Below are positions 55,775 through 64,000 of a stretch of 64,000 nucleotides of DNA, one piece after another. Every line of letters starts with the position of its first letter. Within the stretch, counting starts at the first letter, position 1. A program made the translations under genes and the position numbers. The notes beneath the pieces were generated by a model. That model made no database searches and had not been told where the DNA came from. It saw nothing but the letters and a program-made list of their open reading frames with translations. Origin of the DNA: Euryodendron excelsum (taxonomy: Eukaryota > Streptophyta > Magnoliopsida > Ericales > Pentaphylacaceae); contig CM065393.1 in NCBI GenBank assembly GCA_033060915.1, positions 1,163,501 to 1,227,500 of the forward strand, written 5' to 3'.

Positions 55775-57100
55775 TCATTCAAACAAAAAGGGATAACGCT
55801 CCTGGATCTCGTCTTTACGTTCCCAAGTATATTCCTCCCAAGTATGGTTCTACCATAAAACTCGTACCAACGGAATGACCTTGTTCCTAAGAACTTGGTC
55901 ACGGGGATTAAGAATCTCAATCGGTCTCTCAACATAGCTTAAATCTTCACTCATGGCCAAGGGATAGTAATCAATCACATGCGTCGGGTCGTGCACGTAC
56001 CTCCGTAGCATCGAAACATGAAAAACATTGTGAACTTGTGAGAGTTCCGGAGGAAGAGCAATACAATAAGCAACGGGTCCAACCAGTTCAAGAACTTCAA
56101 ACGGTCCGATGTACCTTGGACTAAGCTTTCCCTTCTTACCGAAGCGATTTATCCTCTTGGAAGGAGATACCTTCAAGAACACATGACTCCCTTCATCAAA
56201 CTCTAAGTCCCGCCTTCGCACATCCATATAACTCTTTTGGCGACTTGGAGTAGTTCATAATCGCTGCTGAATGATCTTGATCTTGTCGATGGTTAGTTGT
56301 ACAATTTATGGCCCAAGAATCTTTCTCTCGCCGACTTCGGTCCAACAAGCTGGAGATCTACACTTCCTCCCATAAAGCGCTTCATAAGGTGCCATCCCGA
56401 TGCTTGCATGAAAACTATTGTTGTAGGCGAACTCCACTAGTGGTAGGTGATCCGCCCAACTCCCCCGAAAGTCGAGAACACATAACCTCAACATGTCTTC
56501 TAGGGTCTGAATGGTTCTTTCTGATTGGCCATCGGTTTGTGGATGAAAAGCCGTGCTAAACTTTAACTCGATTCCCAAAGCCCTTTGCAAACTCTTCCAA
56601 AATTTTGACACAAATCTCGGGTCTCGATCGGACACTATCGAAACTGGCGTGCTGTGTAATCGAACAATCTCTGCAATGTAGAGGGTCACATACTTTGATA
56701 AAGAGCACGTAGTCTTCACTAGTAAGAAATGTGTAGATTTGGTGAGGCGATAAAAAATAACTCATATGGCATCGCAACCCATGGTAATCTTGACAATCCT
56801 ACGACGAAGTCGATGGTGATATGCTCTCACTTCCATTCCAGTATCGGTAAAGGTTGAAGTAGTCCCGCCAGTCTTTGATGTTCTACCTTGATTTGTTGGC
56901 ATTGTAGGCATCGTGATACAAACTCGACTATTTCCTTCTTCATACCCGACCACCAAAATGTCTGCTTCAAATCCCAATACATCTTTATGCCCCTTGGATG
57001 CATAGTGAACTTTGTGTTGTGGGCTTCTTCCAAAACTTGCCTCTTGGTTTCGGGTATATTTGGAACACACAATCAGCTTCTGAATTTTAAAGCTTCATCA
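55775..57100 (-). pseudogene. Element D integrase with C-terminal chromodomain
   Basis: Zinc domain: AHNTKFTMHPRGIKMYWDL to CLQCQQIKVEHQR. Catalytic Asp in HITIDFVVGL, Asp in SIVSDRDPRFVSKFW, Glu in HPQTDGQSERTIQTLEDMLR. The C-terminal GPY/F-like part is [20 protein letters not shown]. It ends with a chromodomain: [24 protein letters not shown]-stop-NHTWEEYTWERK, DEIQERYPFLFE, stop 55775-55777. Chromodomains steer chromovirus integration to marked chromatin. Stops: TAG inside the chromodomain, TAA after LGP, TGA after LEWK, and several lesions near 56720-56780. Confidence 0.9.
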
Positions 57101-57792
57101 TGCAAGGTGAAGTCAGGCTTCGGATTCGTTCCCATCTCTTCATAGATCTTCCACAAGTAGGGGTCTTCGAGTTGCCATTGCTTCACACCATCTATCAATG
57201 CCGGTTGGGCAATCATGGTGGTAAGCATCATATTAGTCCCCGGTGCAACAATTTGAATCTCTGATCTCTCCAAGTCAAGGAGTAAGGGCCGCAGAAAAGT
57301 GACAAGACATGTTAGGTTGGCGGTAGTCTTCCGGCTCAAGGCATCGGCGACCACATTAGCCTTACCCGGATGGTACTAAATGAGAACATCGTAGTCTTTG
57401 ATCAACTCAAGCCATCTTCTTTATCTCATGTTCAACTCCTTCTGTGTGAAAAGGTATTTCAAACTCTTGTGGTCGGTGAAGATTTCACATGTGACTCCAT
57501 ACAAGTAGTAACACCAAATCTTCAAAGCAAACATCACTGCTACTAATTCAAGATCATGGGTCGAGTAGTTCTTCTCATATGGTCTCAACTATCTTAAGGC
57601 ATATGCAATCACCTTACTGTGTTGCATCAATACGCATCCCAGTCCTCTATGCGAAGCATCACTGTAGATGGAAAACTCATCAATTTCGATAGGCAAGGCT
57701 AGAATTGGTGCAAACACCAATCAGTTCTTCAATTCTTGGAAACTTCGTTCCCTCTTCTCATTCCATTCAAAGGGTGTGTCTTTCCGAGTAAG
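57101..57792 (-). pseudogene. Element D RNase H and tether
   Basis: FSIYSDASHRGLGCVLMQH gives the first Asp, then [20 protein letters not shown] with the Glu, [19 protein letters not shown] with the next Asp, and YHPGKANVVADALSRKTT with the last. All four catalytic positions are kept. The tether (ALIDGVKQWQLEDPYLWKIY) leads into the integrase zinc domain. Premature stops include TAA in NMR-stop-RRW and TAG in VLI-stop-YHPGK. Confidence 0.9.
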
Positions 57793-58708
57793 CTATGTCA
57801 AAAGAGTTGCAATCTTGGAGAAGTCCTTCACAAATCTTTGGTAATACCCAGCTAAGCCCATAAAACTTCTAACTTCGAATACATTCCTCGATCTCGGCCA
57901 ATTCACAATGGCTTCAACCTTTGAAGGACCCACAGACACTCCATCCACACTGATGATGTGTCCTAGAAATGCTACACTCGGTATCCAAAATTCACATTTT
58001 TTCAGCTTGGCATACCATCTCTTGTCTCGCAGAGTTTGAAAAACCATCCTCAAGTGGTGCTCATGATCTACAAGACTCTTAGAATACATCAAGATGTCAT
58101 CAATAAAGACAATTACAAAATCATCAAGAAAGGGTTTAAAAACTCAATTCATCAAATCCATTAAAGTGGTAGGTGCATTTGTGACTCCAAACAGCATAAC
58201 CAAAAACTCATAATGACCATATCTAGTTCGAAATGCCATATTCTCCACATCACTTGCCCTCACCTTCAGTTGGTGATAACTCGACCTTAGGTCGATCTTT
58301 GAGAATACTTGCACGCCTTGTAGTTGATCAAACAAATCATCCACTCTCGGCAATGGATACTTATTCTTAATAGTGACCTTGTTCAATTCCTAGTAGTCAA
58401 TGCATAATCTCATGGTTCCATCTTTCTTTTTCACAAATAACACCGGAGCACCCCCATGGTGAAACACTAGGACGGATGAATTCCTTTTCTAACAAGTCTT
58501 GGAGTTGAACTTTTAACTCCTTCAACTCTAAAGGGGACATACGGTATGGAGCTTTGGAAATGGGCCTAGTACTCGGATTAAGATTAACGTGGAACTCAAT
58601 CTCCCAGTCTACCAAGGAACCAGGTAGCTCATCCGGAAAGACATCGGGAAATTCTTGGACAACATGAATGTCGTCCAAGGGCGGTGAGGAAACGTGTGTC
58701 AAAAACAC
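57793..58708 (-). pseudogene. Element D reverse transcriptase
   Basis: Reads FPDVFPDELPGS, RPISKAPYRMSPLELKELKV, a frameshift near 58450 after VSPWG, then [56 protein letters not shown] and the catalytic VIVFIDDILMYS with both Asp intact. The thumb block is FLGHIISVDGVSV, VRSFMGLAGYYQRFVKDFSK. Stops lie at about 58144 and 57793. Confidence 0.9.
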
Positions 58709-59130
58709 TACAGAAGAATGCGTGATTCCCTTTTTGAATTAAACGACATGCTTGCATAGATGAAATGAGATTGGGTGGAGGCACGACACTAACTCCCTTA
58801 AATACTAGTCCCAAATGGTTAGAAGAATGAAACACGACTCGTTTAAGCTCACAATCAATGATAGCATGGTGAGAGGACAACCAATCTATTCCTCAAATGA
58901 CATCAAAGTCGTGCATTTCTAGGGGAATGAGGTTTACGAACATCGGCACGTCGTTAACAAGAATTTCATAAGAATTATAAACCCTATCACATTACATGGA
59001 ATCCCCGGATGGTAACGATACTACCAAAGCATAATCAAGAGGTACCAGAGATGTATACAAGTATTAAGAAAAGTGATATGAAACAAATGAGTGCGTAGAA
59101 CCAGAATCAATAAGGACGTGTGTAGGTCAA
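58709..59130 (-). pseudogene. Element D aspartic protease
   Basis: THVLIDSGSTHSFVSYHF holds the active-site D-S-G (about 59080-59120). Then VPMFVNLIPLEMHDFDVI, stop, GIDWLSSHHAIIDCELKRVV. The GIDWL block is the usual second half of chromovirus proteases. Several stops (after YHFS, DSM, DFDVI). Confidence 0.85.
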
Positions 59131-59280
59131 CCACAAATAGGGAGTATACCTGACACTACGGAGTCGGTAGCTGGGGTGTTTCTCGGTGTAAGTGTGAAAG
59201 CTCAGCCATGCCGTAGTTGATTCTCTCTCCTGTTTACTGTAGATTGCTGAACTAAGGCTGATGCTAATGCCCTAGATCCC

Positions 59281-59346
59281 TGTGCTCAGCTCCTCTTTGG
59301 ACAGTCTTTCACTTGATGCCCCTCTTGGCCGCACCCATAACAAACA
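59281..59346 (-). pseudogene. Element D gag zinc knuckle only
   Basis: VCYGCGQEGHQVKDCPKRS is a C-x2-C-x4-H-x4-C knuckle. The capsid part of gag, normally over 900 bp, is absent: only about 140 bp of leader-like sequence with a CATACA repeat separates the knuckle from the primer binding site. Confidence 0.85.
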
Positions 59347-59486
59347 AACATTCAAGTACATAACATAGTACAACACGTCATTATACACGTTGCATACACA
59401 TACACATACACATACACATAGCATATAATCAAGTCAAACCTAGAATTCTATCTAGACATGACCCAATCTTACGGTGTCAACCTATA

Positions 59487-59498
59487 GCTCTAATACCA
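59487..59498 (-). other. Primer binding site of element D (initiator tRNA-Met)
   Basis: Minus strand TGGTATTAGAGC, one change from TGGTATCAGAGC, three bases from the 5' LTR end. Confidence 0.9.
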
Positions 59499-59501
59499 CG
59501 C

Positions 59502-62029
59502 TGTCATGCCCCATAACCCGGCCTATACGGATTTAGGGTACATGACCGGCCAGTAGCAAGGCTACCCAAGGCCACATTACATAAACTGGTTGATCACCTG
59601 TGCATAATCATTTATAATGATGTATAACTGTGGAAAGTAGAACTTTTAATAACTTGAAAACATAATCCGTGTCATACATGGTAGAGCTGTGCCTAATCCT
59701 AAACATAACATACATAAAGACCAAATCAAGGTCCATAAAAGTTATAGCAATATATTATTACAAAACATTGGATCTAGCCCTCAAACATAATACGAAACAT
59801 AGGCTCGTGGGCCATAGCTCAAATCGACATATGGCCTCGCTCTAGGGCCACTCGGATTGGTCACCTGAAAATCATTTGAGAAAACGTAAGCTAATGCTTA
59901 GTGAATAACAATGAAGCATGAGTGAGAAAATATCATGGACTAACAATTATATCCAATGTACAAGGATCGATAATCAGTTATGCACAAGGAAATGAGCTTT
60001 TGAATGTTTAAAACGTAGGCTTGGAACTTATAGGTAACGTAAACATCATTTGAAACATTTCAACACTTCAAAACATAGTATCATGAGAAGAGATGCAACA
60101 TAACATTATTCTTGATATAACATTTCATAACTTGTCATAAAACATGTGAACATATCGTGGTTCTCGGTTCAAAACGTAAGTGCACTACAACTCGGTATAT
60201 GTACTAGGCTCCATAGTAACCATATAGGTCACGCTAAGGCTCTTTAGGCTAAGGACGTCTCCCAACATAGATAGTTTATTTCCCGTCCCCTATCGTAGGA
60301 CTATCGGGCTAGATTAAGGTCTTGCCATGAGAAGACCCGAGTTGGCACCATACATTGGAAACTTAGAATCTCTTTCATTTAAAATTATAGTCCATGGTTT
60401 CCATTCATAACATAATATAGCTTGCATGCATTTGAAATATGACATTTGTAATTGAACGTAGAATTGATGCATCAAAATGTATGAAAAACATTCATGATAT
60501 AGAGGTGAGCTTAAAACATTTAGAAAATACTAGAATTTTACTCATGGCATATCGTTACTCACCTCTCTCCGATAGAACGGGTGACAACAAGGTATTCCTA
60601 CACAAATACACGTAGAAGCAAAGAAATATCAATGCAAAACTCTAAGGCACAGCAATAACACATAAGTAAAGACTAAAAACGTAGCCCACTCGACCCCAAC
60701 TCAACAACACCTCATTCTCACAACAGGAGAGCGAGACTGAACTCTAGAACAAAGCCCCAATGTAAAATAAGAACATGAGGTTGAGATTTGAACATGAAAG
60801 CCGGAATGTCGACTCCTTCATCGATTCCCAACACCCTCTCAATGATGAGTTCACACCCAAGGCTAGTTTCATTTGAAAATAGACTTAAAAGCCTTTATTT
60901 TGATAGGTCATAGCCTAAAAACACATTTCGGGTGAAGAAGTAATGCTTCACGGAAGGTGGACTAAAATTTTGGAAAATAATGTTGTTGCATAGATTTTGG
61001 TTCAATTTCAAACCCCTATATCTCTCAATCTATAAGGAATTAGGAAACCAAATTTGTATGGGTACAAAGGTCTATGAGTCTAATTTCTAATGCTTCAAAC
61101 GGTGCATCAATCCGAGTTTTCTAGAGAAAGTTATGCCCATTTTATTAAACAGTGTCCGAGCTGACAGGGAGTTCGAATGCCCAATCGGGAGTTCAAAGGC
61201 CCAGGCAAAATGAACTGGGAGTTCGAACTCCAAGAAAAAAAAATTTATAAAACCCCTTCTCTAAGGGTTTAAACTTCCCCCGAGGGAGTTCGAACGCTCA
61301 GGCTTATTTCCCATCGTTCGAACTCTCAATATGGAGTTCGAACGCCCTGTTCTGAGCAGCACTCGAAGCTCAACCAAAACACAACCAAAACTCCTCCAAA
61401 CACAACCAAACCTTCCCAATACTCTTAGAGCTCAAAGATTAGCCCACAAAGATGATAATAACTCAAAATGGGGGAGGAAGAACAATCAAAACAAAGGGAT
61501 CTAAAGAAGAAATCAAAACCCTAACATTTCACATATTTGGGGGTTTCAACCCCCAAATCTCCAATCCTCCAATATTGAGCTTCAAGCTCTCAAATTCAAA
61601 GTAATTGGGACTCAAGGAGTCCCCCAAGACAAACCCAACTCATATATATGCATACATAAAAAGACCCAACAAGATCATACAAGTTAGATACATATATATA
61701 TATGCAATTGTAGAGAGAGAAAAATGAAACCTTACCATCTTCAAGCTTGGTGAAGTCTTCAATGGCTTCAATCCCTTCCTTCAATCTCCCCTTCCTTCTT
61801 CCCCTTTCTTTCCTTCTTCCTCTCTCTACCGATTTGTGTGTGTGTGTTTTGTGTGTTGTAAGAAGAGACACATGGGAAATAATCCCATTTGTCTCACACC
61901 TCCAATAGAAGTTACAACACAACCTCTCATTGGTCATTTTTTACTCAAAAGAAGAAATAATTAACACTAAAAATTACATACACTACAAATTCTCATTAAT
62001 ATAATTAAATAGAGGTTTGGGATATCACA
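59502..62029 (-). mobile_element. Element D 5' LTR (2528 bp), uninterrupted
   Basis: TGTCATGCCCCATAACCC at the left, GGGATATCACA at the right. Contains the intact site (GGAGTCCCCCAAGACAAACC at 61616-61635) where element E sits in the sister LTR. TTCGAA-type palindromes occur at 61165-61345. No genes. Confidence 0.95.
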
Positions 62030-62955
62030 ACATGGGAATAAGATTAAAGCACCATGCACAGAACTGCACTCGATGCCAGGCCTGTGGCCTTTCTCAATGT
62101 GAGTGACATATATGATTGGCCCAATCACCCCCAAGCCTCCAATGGCCATCGGTTCATCCTAGTCGCCATCAATTACTTAACTAAATGGGTAGAGACAGTC
62201 TCCCATGTTCACGTCACAAAAGAAGGTCATGAAGAAGTTCATAAAGAACCACATTATCTACCGATAGGGGATTCTTGAATCTCTCATCATTGACAATGCT
62301 TCCAACCTAAACAATGAGCTGATGACCAAACTATGCCAAGGGTTCCACATCACTCACTGAAATTTTGTCACCTATCACCCTCAGATGAATGAAGTAGTAA
62401 AAGCATCCAACAAAAACATCAAGAGAATCCTCTGAAAAATGATTGACAACTACAGAGACTGGCATAAGGAGCTCCTTTTTGCACTAATGGCTTAATGAAC
62501 CACCATGAGGGTTTCTACTAGAGGTACCCCCTGCTAGTTTGTTTATGACGCTGAGGTAAACCTCCCTATTGAGGTTGAGATTCCTTCCCTAAGGATCTTA
62601 TTGGAGACCAAATTGGACGAAGCAGAATGGATCAAAGACCCATACGCTCAACTTTGCTTGCTGGATAAAAAGCGATTGGTTGCAGTTTACCATGCTTAAT
62701 GCTACAGGAAGCGAATGTCCAGAGCCTTTGATAAGAAAGTGCGGCCACGATCATTTCAACCGGGAGACTTAGTGCTAAAGAAGATATTCCCCCACTAAAA
62801 GGCAGCACAAGAGAAATTTACCCCAAATTACGAGGGATCTTTCCTAGTAAAAAAGGTTCTGATCGAAGGAGCTCTAATCCAGGAAGAGATGGACTGACAG
62901 GAATTCCCTATATCCTTTGAATTCTAATGCAGCCAAACATTACTATTGTAGTTAG
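62030..62955 (+). pseudogene. Element C integrase, remainder
   Basis: Continues the integrase cut at 34577: HGNKIKAPCTELHSMPGLW, MIGPITPK, GHRFILVAINYLTKWVETVS, LESLIIDNASNLNNELMTKL with the second Asp. Then QMNEVVKASNKNIKRIL stands where E has QMNGAVEAAKKN: the catalytic Glu is Lys. The C terminus reads DEAEWIKDPYAQLCLLDKKR, VRPRSFQPGDLVLKKIF, YEGSFLVKKVL and NSNAAKHYYCS, stop 62953-62955. Also at least ten stops and several frameshifts. Confidence 0.9.
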
Positions 62956-63835
62956 AATTGGACATTCATTCCTAGTAATACTAACTTCCCAAGGCACACT
63001 CTAAGTCTAATCACAGACTCTCTGGACTAAGCAATGTGAGATTTGAAAGAAGCGCTCATTTCTATTTTTAAAAAAATTCATCTTTCCAAGCCTTTTAAAC
63101 ATAGACCAACCAAATAACCACATGATATAATGGGCTATGGTTTTTTGCAAGAATCAAAAGGCAAGCGAAGAGCTTACTAAAAAAATAAAATAAAATGAGT
63201 ATACATGAACACTCGACAAAGAGAAGGATCATCAAAACCCCAGTAGAGTAATATGCTTGGAATTAGTAAAACCAAACCAATTCATCTTCAATCTCTACGG
63301 ACCTCCACTAAAAGTCAAACTTAAATTGCTCAGTCCAAGTGAGCCTTTCAAGCACCTAACCATGTTCAAGTAAGTCCAAGGCATTTGAAAGACCCCGAAA
63401 AAGAAAAAAAATACTCCCGAGGATACGGTGAAAACCTTAAAAGGCACAGTAGGTAAAAAGGTAAGGATATGGAAAGATACAAAATTGTTGACCTGGTGAA
63501 AACCTATGAAGGCACCATGGGTAGTCCAAAGCGCAGATATTCCTAGATATCACAAGTAGAAGGAAACAGTGGATAGGTTAGAGGGCATTTTGAAAAGCAT
63601 TCACCAGGTTAGCCAAGCTGAGGTCAAGGAAGCAGATGGTCCTTTCCCGATACAATAAGTCAATCGAAACATCAAACAATAAGGAGTAAATTCCATTTGA
63701 ATTTCTCAAACATATTTGAACTAACCATGCAGTAAAATCATCTTATTCGTGTAATAAAGGAAAAGGCTACCAATCTACATGATAGAAAAGAAGAAAAATA
63801 CTAAAATGAAATCTGTCTATCTACAAATGTAGGTA
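62956..63835 (+). other. Element C post-integrase region
   Basis: Non-coding, matching the equivalent stretch of E (44011-45387, minus strand) in the repeated GGTGAAAACC..AAGGCAC motifs (63429-63457, 63495-63523). No other feature seen. Confidence 0.6.
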
Positions 63836-64000
63836 TCAAAAGTCTACAAATGAATCAAGAACAAGGGTGAAAATGTAACGCTCCCCATCATCGTCAAAAG
63901 AAGAATCGACCAAGGCCAGGTCCATTGGCTCGTCATCCACGTCATCAATGGGAGGAGCACTGGAAGAGGCTCTTGTTGCCACTAAACCAAACTTGCCCTC
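63836..64000 (-). pseudogene. End of an antisense ORF behind element C integrase
   Basis: Minus-strand frame open from the window edge to TGA at 63836-63838 (55 codons). It ends in an acidic tail: PPIDDVDDEPMDLALVDSSF, then DDDGERYIFTL. The tail of the antisense ORF in element E reads SDEDFSDGDVDRYIVVP: same position relative to integrase, same orientation, same acid-rich run followed by R-Y-I. I take it as the C terminus of the homologous antisense protein; the rest lies outside the window. Confidence 0.55.

Larger units (their letters stand above)
34578..62029 (-). mobile_element. Element D: Tekay/Del-like chromovirus, complete, with element E inside
   Basis: Minus-strand element flanked by ACATG at 34573-34577 and 62030-62034. 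LTRs start TGTCAYG..C and end GGGATATCACA (reverse TGTGATATCCC), the usual termini of this lineage. The tRNA-iMet binding site is at 59487-59498 and the polypurine tract at 55728-55740. Internal genes run from a CCHC knuckle to a C-terminal chromodomain. The left (3') LTR is split by element E (36681-55288). Own length without E is about 8.8 kb. Most of gag is missing. Comparing the first 290 bp of the two LTRs by eye gives about 20 differences, nearly all transitions. Confidence 0.95.
18007..64000 (+). mobile_element. Element C: Tat/Ogre-like Ty3/Gypsy retrotransposon, interrupted three times
   Basis: Plus-strand element whose 3' end lies beyond the right edge. Its own sequence is 18007-23409, 28169-28586, 30338-34577 and 62030-64000. 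Order: 5' LTR, leader, gag, protease, RT-RH, a second archaeal-type RNase H (the mark of the Tat clade), integrase, post-pol region, and the end of an antisense ORF. Its leader and all genes align with element E (opposite strand). Interruptions are a solo Ogre LTR, a Copia-type solo LTR and the D/E nest. Many stops, loss of the RT YVDD motif and loss of the integrase Glu show that it is long dead. Confidence 0.85.

Overview
This window is plant nuclear intergenic DNA, most likely from a eudicot with a large, repeat-rich genome. Nearly every base I can interpret belongs to LTR retrotransposons, mainly Ty3/Gypsy (Athila-like, Tat/Ogre-like, and a chromodomain-bearing Tekay/Del-like element), plus one solo LTR that looks Ty1/Copia (SIRE/Maximus type). 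I see no convincing host gene, tRNA or rRNA. The species cannot be fixed from the sequence alone.

Left side (1-15498): a nest seen from one side only. Element B is Athila-like, minus strand, with its 5' LTR at 14157-15498 and gag-protease remains at 11542-13551. It is broken at 11541 by a Tekay-like LTR fragment (F, 9562-11541). F is broken at 9561 by an Ogre-like LTR fragment (G, 7809-9561). G in turn is broken by element A (1-7808). Element A is Athila-like and reads on the minus strand: LTR 6592-7808, primer binding site 6573-6590, an intact 372-381 codon ORF of unknown function (5215-6360), then gag, protease, RT, RNase H and the start of integrase running off the window.

Middle (15499-18006): unassigned AT-rich sequence with a GA/GGA microsatellite.

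Right side (18007-64000): a long plus-strand Tat/Ogre-like element C. Its 5' LTR is about 18007-22100, and its leader, gag, protease, RT-RH, archaeal-type RNase H and integrase are scattered from 22100 to 62955. C was broken three times. A 4.76-kb solo Ogre LTR sits at 23410-28168 (target duplication ACTAT). A Copia-type solo LTR sits at 28587-30337 (ATTCA). A complete Tekay-like element D sits at 34578-62029 (ACATG), inside the integrase of C. D itself carries in its left LTR a complete 18.6-kb Tat/Ogre element E (36681-55288, duplication TAAGA/CAAGA). The uninterrupted copy of that site survives in the right LTR of D.

Element E is the most informative part. On the minus strand it has gag, protease, RT-RH, archaeal-type RNase H and integrase between two 2.6-kb LTRs. 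On the plus strand, facing these genes, lies a 600-codon antisense ORF (42211-44010) with its own TATA box (39728), a splice-acceptor-like site just before its ATG, and a strict 99-bp tandem array (about 40876-41995). Each 99-bp unit contains three potential hairpins. The palindromes beside the antisense TATA also occur beside the TATA of the LTR promoter. The tail of a second antisense ORF is visible at 63836-64000, behind the integrase of C, so the arrangement recurs. All genes except the ORF at 5215-6360 are broken. The premature stops are mostly TAG where relatives have Gln or Trp.
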